From the NCBI GenBank assembly GCA_963693285.1, contig OY848917.1:9610192-9674191 (forward strand): a stretch of DNA of 64,000 nucleotides, given 5' to 3'. The stretch comes from Xestospongia muta. Its lineage: Eukaryota; Porifera; Demospongiae; Haplosclerida; Petrosiidae. Shown here one piece after another: positions 36,336 to 64,000 of this stretch. Positions within the stretch are counted from its first letter, which is position 1. Each line of letters starts with the position of its first letter. The notes beneath the pieces were generated by a model that was not told the origin of the DNA, ran no database searches, and worked only from the letters and a program-made list of their open reading frames with translations. The translations under genes were made by a program, and so were the position numbers.

Positions 36336-36667
36336 GTTTTTATTCCATGTATTAAATCTTTTCATTCTTAAAACAACTTTCCAAGCAGAATAACAGGATG
36401 ATCTGTAATGATGGTTCAGTTACACAGTAATCTGTGTGCTTTGGACACAACTGTTTACTGTGTGAAATTAACACATTTTCAGGTGTTAAATAAGTTGCAA
36501 AATTATCACACCTGTATTTGTGTGATCAGCACAACCTATTTTTTACAGTGTAGTAACTAGGAGTGGTCTCAAAGGAAAGGATTTCTCTAAGGAGTGATGG
36601 TAATGTATTAGTAAGTATATGGTATGACAGAAAAATACTGAGAGTAAAACATATCATATTGTTTGCA

Positions 36668-37140
36668 AAGGTTGAATGCCACAAACACTTAGTTCTTCAA
36701 TTTCATTGTAAAATGAGACTGAAATGATTATGACAATTTGTGTACTTGCTTTTATTATTGTTATTATAATAGAATTAATACTCTGTAAATACATGCCTCA
36801 TTCACTATATATGGTTGTTTATACAGCTATATCTAGTAGCCATAGATTAATGGAGTGTTTCTTATCTTCCTCTGCTATGTACAGAATACAGTATTGTGTA
36901 CTTGTTGAACTCAACTAATAGTGACATGTATGAATTGATGGCTTTTGATATACTACCAGATCCATGCATTAGCAGATGCAATTTTGGAGCCCTAAGTGAA
37001 AATGAATGGATTACTTGCAGCTGGATCTATTCACTACCTGATCCTGACTGTATGTCTAACCCCCTTAACTTGCACTCTTTCAGGTCAGCTTTAAGAGCAG
37101 AGTTTTGTTGTAAGTGTATGGTACTTAATTACTACATTAA
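36668..37140 (+). repeat. Repeat R2, copy 2 left part (interrupted by R1)
   Basis: This matches 21300-21775 and 38515-38985. It is broken at about 37140 by an inverted R1 copy and resumes at 38010 (GTTACTATGATCAACTGGAA). The ORF-like stretch at 36896-37144 (NSTNSDMYELMAFDILPDPC) is open here. Confidence 0.8.
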
Positions 37141-37917
37141 ATGAAGGCACTAAAGTGCCGAACCTCGCTGTAGTTTCTAAGTTATTTATAAATTCTATGT
37201 TAGCTTAGGCCCAGCTATGATGTTGTTATTGCAAGAAAATTTATTAACATTCCAGAAGGTGTGGTTATAAAATGGTAATTTTTGTCATTCTGTATATGCT
37301 CATTAATTGTTGCTTGATTTCTAGCTTTGCCATGTTTGTGAAGCAGTAACTGAGTAAGTGATAGTATCATTCAATTGCCAAGCAAGATTAAGTGCTAATT
37401 TCGTGATGAAAAGTTTCTCTGAGTCTTTACATGACCCTTTAAAATGTATCAATATTTCATATATAAAATTTATTGTAACTTGAAGATGAAACGTTCTTTG
37501 GAAACGTCCCGTAGTACAAATATAAATCAATATATTATCTATTAGTAGCAGTCTTCTCAGTGCTTGGAGACGTTTCCTGAATGCGTTACTTTGCTCCAAG
37601 TCCACAAAACATTTTTCAGAACTTTTCTAACGATTACTTCGACCAACGGCCTTCTATCTTGCTGATCCGTATTCCTCTGAGATTGTTTACAACATACTAA
37701 AAATTCTCCACGTTAAGTTTTTTACTTTTCGAGAAACGGCACTTGACCTCTGCAGCCTGAAAATTCTTTTGCGAGTTTTAAGCTTCTGTTTTCCTTGACG
37801 ATGTTCTTGATACTACTGTTGTAAAGTCCACATGTTTTTCTATTCGTTGCTAAACGTTGGTAGCTGCTAATGCTTCGGTTGCCAAGTTATAGCAGTTCAA
37901 AAAAAACAGGCAGTGCA

Positions 37918-37964
<47 letters not shown>

Positions 37965-38009
37965 ACTACAGTACCCTCGCTATGCGCCCACGCACAGCGA
38001 GGTTAACAA
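37141..38009 (-). repeat. Repeat R1, inverted copy 3, nested in R2
   Basis: It runs from ATGAAGGCACTAAAGTGCCG to CGCACAGCGAGGTTAACAA, the reverse complement of the 24565-25483 copy. It splits an R2 copy, so R1 moved or was copied after R2 spread. Over the 282-bp frame shared with copy 1 the two differ at 11 places, about five of them CpG to TpG/CpA changes. Confidence 0.8.
37917..37959. repeat. (AC)n microsatellite in R1
   Basis: About 20 AC units. It is the expanded counterpart of the GT tract in the other R1 copies. Confidence 0.95.
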
Positions 38010-38108
38010 GTTACTATGATCAACTGGAAGAGTTATATGGAGTACAGCCAGATAAAAATATTGTTAAATGTTTGAAAATCACGTGCAATTGTTAAAAGAC
38101 CAATTAGA
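38010..38108 (+). repeat. Repeat R2, copy 2 right remnant
   Basis: This continues the R2 copy interrupted at 37140 and ends with TTAAAAGACCAATTAGAA, immediately followed by the next R2 copy. Confidence 0.75.
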
Positions 38109-39105
38109 ATTTGCTGGGGCAGACCTTACAATTTCTCGCTTATCCATCACACAGTCCATGAAATTACAGCTGGGTATATATATATAATATAGGCAATGAA
38201 GTAGATCTCAGTAGACCGGATGGAAAATGAACAAAAAGTATCAAAAGCTAGAAATTTGATTTAGGCAGTACACTGAGTACAGACGAAAAAGAATGAACAA
38301 AGGTAGGCTCGTGCAAAGATAAGCTGATTAACGCTTTATCATAATAAATTAGCATGATAAATCACCAAATTTCGAGTAGGTGTTAAACCTCATCCACTTA
38401 TATAGACCCACTTACCGGACTACCAACTTCCGGTAGTCTTCTGAACTAATATTATATGCATCTCCTCCAGACTCTTCTTACCCTCAGGGGGGAAAGGCTG
38501 GCTACGCGAGACTAGGTTAAATGCCACAAACACTTAGTTCATCAATTTTATTGTAAAATGAGACTGAAATGATTATGACAATTTGTGTACTTGCTTCTAT
38601 TATTGTTATTATAATAGAATTAATACTCTGTAAATACATGCCCCATTCAGTATATAGGGTTGTTTATACAACTATATCTAGTAGCTATAGGTTAATGGAG
38701 TGTTTCTTATCTTCCTCTGCTATGTACAGAATATAGTATTGTGTACCTGTTGAACTCAACTAATAGTGACATGTATGAATTGATGGCTTTTGATATACTA
38801 CCAGATCCATGCATTAGCAGATGCAATTTTGGAGCCCTAAATGAAAGTAAATGGACTGCTTGCAGCTGGATCTATTTATTACCTGATCCTGACTGTATAT
38901 CTAAGACCCTCAACTTGCACTCTTTCAGGTCAGCTTTAACAGCAGAGTTCTATTGTAATAGTATGGTATTTAATTACTGCATTAGACAAATTACAATGAT
39001 CACCTGGAATAGCTATATGTAGGACACCCAGGTAAAATATTGTTAGATGTTTGAAAATCACATGCAATTGTTAAAAGACCAATTAGATATATAGAAACAC
39101 AACAC
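38109..39105 (+). repeat. Repeat R2, copy 3
   Basis: A nearly full-length match to 20868-21890 in the same orientation, with a much shorter TA tract. It ends about 40 bp from the stop codon of ferlin copy B (39147), so the ferlin B 3' UTR must be very short or run into R2. The ORF-like stretch 38741-39022 is open but has no recognisable domain. Confidence 0.8.
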
Positions 39106-39146
39106 ATGTATTAAAGTCTCACACAATTCAAAAAATATTGCTAATA

Positions 39147-60585
<21,439 letters not shown>

Positions 60586-61240
60586 CTTCTATGTGCAAGC
60601 AGTTCCTGGGTGACTATATAAAATATATATAAACTTTGAAAAGGTTGAAGATCAAAGACTTTTAAAAGTAATAAACAAATATGAGAAATGTTGAACTTAG
60701 TCTAGTGAGCTAATATTTTGCCTGTATGGACAACCTTGCATGAAAGATATCCATATGTTGACGACCAGCAATTAATCCAGAAAACGAAAGTGTATGCGGA
60801 GAAATGTAAAAGACTAAAAGACTATACTCTATAGAGTTCTAAACGAAATTACAGTTCTTTAGCGAACCGATATGTTATACAGTATATATAGTGTTCGTAA
60901 AATTCACTTAATTTACTTGTTCGTAGTTACAAACACTAATAAATATATCGGTTCGTAAAGATCTGCAATTTCTTCTGGAACATTATAGAGTATGGTCTTG
61001 ACGAAGTACACACAGAGCTAGCAGTCAAATATATATATATATTAGAAAAAAATATCCATTTAATATAAAACAAATAACGCTTTACAACAGAGGTCAATCA
61101 ACTCTGCTTCAACTTACTTTCAGGCTAGCATAACATAGCCCATACGTATCTCTGTAGTAGGAGCCAGCTTTACAATAAAAATGCACTAAAGTCTCTGCGG
61201 TACGCAGTGTAGATCTATACTGCAGAGTGTATTTACATGT
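60586..61240 (-). promoter_or_regulatory. 5' flank and probable non-coding first exon of ferlin B
   Basis: Apart from a 164-bp MITE it resembles the copy A flank. A conserved GTAAGTTGAAG donor (about 61113, minus strand) would splice to the AG before AAGATG at 60588. A short upstream ORF (MGYVMLA) lies in this putative exon. The flank outside the MITE is AT-rich and otherwise featureless. Confidence 0.45.
60827..60990. mobile_element. 164-bp MITE with TA target duplication
   Basis: It starts CTCTATAGAGTTCTAAACGA and ends CATTATAGAG, with TIR similarity of about 45 bp including CGAACCGATAT and ATATCGGTTCG. TA flanks both ends (60825-60826 and 60991-60992), as for Tc1/mariner-type elements. 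An inner inverted repeat around GTGTTCGTA and TTCGTAGTTACAAACAC extends the hairpin. Confidence 0.75.
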
Positions 61241-61309
61241 ACATTTAACATTCCACAAGGTGTGGTTCAAATTATTGATGATCACGTGATGCAATTACAA
61301 AGTGTTGTC

Positions 61310-61800
61310 AAAGCGAGTTTGCCTGTCTTGAAAGGTTTTTCAGACTTTCGTTTGACGCTCCTTTTAGCAGTATTCTTAATAAAATAAGTACAGAGGTTTT
61401 GCTACCATCCACTATAGTTTGGTGGCTACCAGTGCCGTGTTTGCCGACTTACTGCCAAAGTTAGTAAAACTCATAACTTTCCAAACAAGTACTTTTGCAA
61501 AAATTCTCACTTTAAAAAGTTGGAAAATGTCATAAGCTGTACGTAGCAGCCAGCTTTTTATATAATTCTCGAGTCTCCACTGAAAGCTGTGCTTTTTTTC
61601 AAAGGTTTTTTAGACTTTTAATCTTTTTATTCGTTTGACGCTCCTTTTAGCAGTATTCTTAACAAGTACAGAAATTTTGCTACCCTCCACAATAGTTTGA
61701 TGGCTACCAGTGCCGTATTTGCCGAGTTAAAGCAGTTCAAAGCCATTTGCGCAGTAACAGACACACACACATTGTTAGACTACACTACCCTTTACAGCTT
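61310..61800. repeat. Duplicated 120-bp block, distantly R1-like
   Basis: TTTGACGCTCCTTTTAGCAG and TTGCTACC..CCAC..TAGTTTG..GGCTACCAGTGCCGT occur at about 61333-61446 and again at about 61604-61733. The second block is followed by AGACACACACACATTGTTAG and ACTACACTACCCT, like the R1 end (ACAC tract then GACTACAGTACCCT). It is probably an old R1-family remnant. Confidence 0.6.
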
Positions 61801-62024
61801 TAGATTGCAAAAGGAATTTATGTAGGAACAGGTAAATAGGATGGTTATTAAGAATTATTAAAATTATCTTACTATCTGTAATAAACGGATGTACCACAAT
61901 AAACTAAAGTAATGAATAGTATCATAGAGTAAGTTACTATTAAGACAGAAGATAAATAGACCAAAGTGTCTTAAAAAAGAAAAGCAAAAGGAAATGTTCT
62001 GTGTATTTCATAGACTTTTAGTGT

Positions 62025-63311
62025 TTACTGTGGCTTGGTTTTCTTGGTGAGTAGACTCTTATGGATATGTGGCAAGACACCTAGAAAAAGAGATGACACA
62101 TTAAGGACTGGTTACAATGTTCATATATTTTCTCACCTCCTCCAGCAATGGTAGCCTTGATAAGTGAGTCCAACTCTTCATCACCTCTGATAGCTAATTG
62201 TAAGTGCCGAGGAGTAATACGTTTCACTTTGAGATCTTTACTGCAGTTTCCTGCTAACTCTAACACCTGATTAAATAGCAACAAATATGTATTCTAACAA
62301 TGGTTGCCCATTATATAAATATAATATTAGTGTAAGTACTATGACTATGAACATCAATAAACACCATATCAACAAATCCACTAAGTAACTAAGTTATAGT
62401 TCCTCACTTCAGCTGTTAAGTACTCTAATATAGCAGCACTATATACAGCGGCTGTAGCTCCCACACGTCCATGACTGGTAGTACGTTGTTTCAAGTGACG
62501 ATGAATACGTCCAACAGGAAACTAAACAGGATATTAAAATTCTTTATGAGCACAGTTGTTAAATATCAGTTTGGCTTCATTTGGTCATCAGTAATACCTG
62601 ATGGAATGTACTATCACAACCAACACAGTCCTAAGTCTTATTGTAGCTAATTTACACTTACAGATAGACAATGTATTTTTAAGATACAAGATAAGGTTTA
62701 TTTATTATCTGGATACTATCACAAAGCAAAACTATTCACAATCCTAGTGTGTGACATGATACAAAAGTATTACAAATACTAGTGTTAATGCTGAACACTA
62801 TAAATGTAACATCAAAGATGAGATTGTCACAATGTAGAGATAATGCTTAATGTCAATTCGTCATTCACATTTCTGTATACATACTGTTAATACAACCTAT
62901 GTTTAATACTGTAAGCCAGTACTTGAACACAACAAACACATAACTTATACTATTGACACCATCTCTGATGACAGACATCATATCAAAGGAGGTATGATTA
63001 TTATCAATTGTTGCTACATATAAATAATATTGTTTTAAGATGTTAAGAGTACATAATATGACCTTTTAACAGTCTTAAAAGCTTTATAGAAGTATCTTGT
63101 AAACAAGTGTCTTTGAATACACAGTTAAAAACTTACTTGTAAGCCAGCCCTAGCTGATCTCGATACAGCCTTAGCTTTAACTTTAGCATCTTTGCCTGCT
63201 TTTCCACCTGCCTAAAGAAGGCAAAATCCATGCTTGTTAGGCTTTTTGACACGGCTTTAAGCTCAGAAACACTTTTTTTAAAAACCTGTACATTGTAAAA
63301 TGACTTACCAT
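62025..63311 (-). CDS. Histone variant H2A.Z
   Basis: Replication-independent H2A variant placed in nucleosomes at promoters. Five coding exons on the minus strand: 63309-63311 (ATG alone), 63137-63211, 62408-62521, 62137-62266 and 62025-62080; all junctions keep phase and give 125 residues. N-tail [20 protein letters not shown], then [99 protein letters not shown]. The loop [13 protein letters not shown] and the DEELDSLI acidic patch identify H2A.Z rather than canonical H2A. NCSKDL replaces the usual NASKDL. An intron directly after the ATG is also known in other animal H2A.Z genes. It is divergent from TRAPPC2. Confidence 0.95.
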
Positions 63312-63537
63312 TGTTAATGAGCTTTACTTTAAAGAAGAAAGAGGTCACAACAGCACTCTCGCCTTCTTATCGCAAAAGAAACCGAGATTTGTATTTTGGC
63401 CCGCCCAAACGGCCCGATGACATCATGATGTTCTAATAACTCTTCAGCCAATGAAATTGCTGTCTGCTTAATCGGGTTCCCGCGTATGCATGGGCGAGGT
63501 CAATGGGAGGGGCTATTATCAAGAGCAAGCAGATAGC
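63312..63537. promoter_or_regulatory. Divergent promoter between H2A.Z and TRAPPC2
   Basis: 226 bp separate the two start codons. It is the most GC-rich intergenic stretch in the window, with CpGs and GGCCCGCCC. A CCAAT box lies at 63448-63452 and a CRE/ATF-like TGACATCA at 63418-63425. No TATA box is obvious, which fits a shared housekeeping promoter. Confidence 0.65.
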
Positions 63538-63616
63538 ATGACATGTTACTTTGTTATAGTGGGCCATCATGACAATCCTATCTTTGAACTAGACTTCTCA
63601 AAAGTTCAAGAAGGAA
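63538..63616 (+). CDS. TRAPPC2: Trafficking protein particle complex subunit 2 (sedlin), first coding exon
   Basis: ATG at 63538 opens MTCYFVIVGHHDNPIFELDF followed by SKVQEG; VIVGHHDNP-F--(E/D)F is the hallmark start of sedlin. The donor GTAAGG follows base 63616. The remaining exons (family length about 140 residues) lie beyond the window end; none was recognised before 64000. TRAPP acts in ER-to-Golgi vesicle tethering and as a Rab exchange factor. Confidence 0.85.
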
Positions 63617-63810
63617 GTAAGGTATTTAAAAACTGCCTCAATACCACTATTAAATGATCTATGCACTGTGTTCGAATTACAAACCTCTATTGTGTAGACA
63701 ATCTAGCAGGAAGTTTATAGTGCAGTTAATGTTTCGCTGTGCCTGTGTATATTAATTCTCACCGCCTTATTAACAGTGTGACCAGACCATTTGATCTTCC
63801 CTTAATGTTT

Positions 63811-63998
63811 AGGTATCCAATTAAAGTGGGCAGTGACTATTTGTCTAGCAGGAAGTCCATACTTTGGTGTGTATTATGTTAGTGATCCCTACTCCTAATC
63901 TATAATCATTAACTATACTCAGCAATGTATGACTTCCTGCTGAACCAGTAGCCACTATTTTAAAGTATGGACTTTTTGCTGGACATGTAGATACCTCA
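63811..63998. repeat. Inverted-repeat element in TRAPPC2 intron 1
   Basis: AGGTATCCA at 63811 and TAGATACCT at about 63987 face each other. Inside, CTAGCAGGAAGTCCATACTT (about 63845) is mirrored by AAGTATGGACTTTTTGCTGG (about 63963). The AGCAGGAAGT motif recurs at 63706 and, inverted, at 63931. It is probably a small MITE; the right end may be cut by the window edge. Confidence 0.5.
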
Positions 63999-64000
63999 AT

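Larger units (their letters stand above)
29132..36550. mobile_element. CACTA-type (CMC/EnSpm-like) element with three genes
   Basis: The left end is CACTATAAAAACTGGGATGT; the right end read inward on the minus strand is CACTGTAAAAAATAGGTTGT. Both are flanked by TA (29130-29131 and 36551-36552). Subterminal inverted motifs agree too: GTGTTAATTTCACA at about 29170 and TGTGAAATTAACAC at 36461-36474, along with several TCACAC units. Inside lie a PARP-like gene (+), a large transposase-like gene (-) and a SAMD3-like gene (+). CACTA/CACTG ends with subterminal repeats are typical of the CMC group. A 2-bp TA target duplication is less usual, so the exact class is an inference. Frameshifts in all three genes suggest an inactive copy. 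Confidence 0.55.

Noticed and set aside
38741..39022. 93-codon frame in R2 (also at 36896-37144)
   Set aside because: The third copy (near 21541-21780) has a stop, and no domain or splice context supports it; conservation follows from the repeat.

Overview
The window is AT-rich, intron-dense eukaryotic DNA. Introns are short GT-AG introns, some only 42-60 nt, and the genes are animal ones: ferlins with DysF domains, H2A.Z, the TRAPP subunit sedlin and DNPH1. Together with the compact gene spacing this suggests an early-branching metazoan, most plausibly a sponge. The species is an inference; no marker here proves it.

Layout: (1) positions 1-20057, minus strand, hold a ferlin gene (copy A) whose 3' end lies beyond the window start. 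(2) Positions 20.2-39.1 kb are an island of mobile and repeated DNA: duplicated ferlin 5' flank, several small inverted-repeat elements, a pogo/Tigger-like transposase tail, two repeat families (called R1 and R2 here), a wrecked hAT element with an internal inversion, a small intact DNPH1-like gene, and a roughly 7.4-kb element with CACTA-type ends. That last element holds a PARP-like gene, a large transposase-like gene and a divergent SAMD3-like gene, all with apparent frameshifts. (3) Positions 39147-60585, minus strand, hold a second, apparently intact ferlin (copy B) that matches copy A exon by exon and over much of the intron sequence, so A and B are a head-to-tail tandem duplication. (4) Positions 60.6-62.0 kb are 5' flank with a MITE and a duplicated repeat. 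(5) Positions 62025-63311, minus strand, hold a complete H2A.Z gene that shares a 226-bp divergent promoter with TRAPPC2, whose first coding exon is at 63538-63616.

The ferlins are C2-domain membrane-fusion and repair proteins with a C-terminal anchor. Copy A differs from B in ways that suggest decay or specialisation: a 2-nt insertion just after the start codon, two in-frame deletions in or beside the outer DysF domain, and a 42-nt mini-intron that can be read through in frame. H2A.Z and TRAPPC2 are housekeeping genes. The clearest unusual structures are the CACTA-like element with an ADP-ribosyltransferase inside its termini and the inverted 0.52-kb block inside the hAT transposase.
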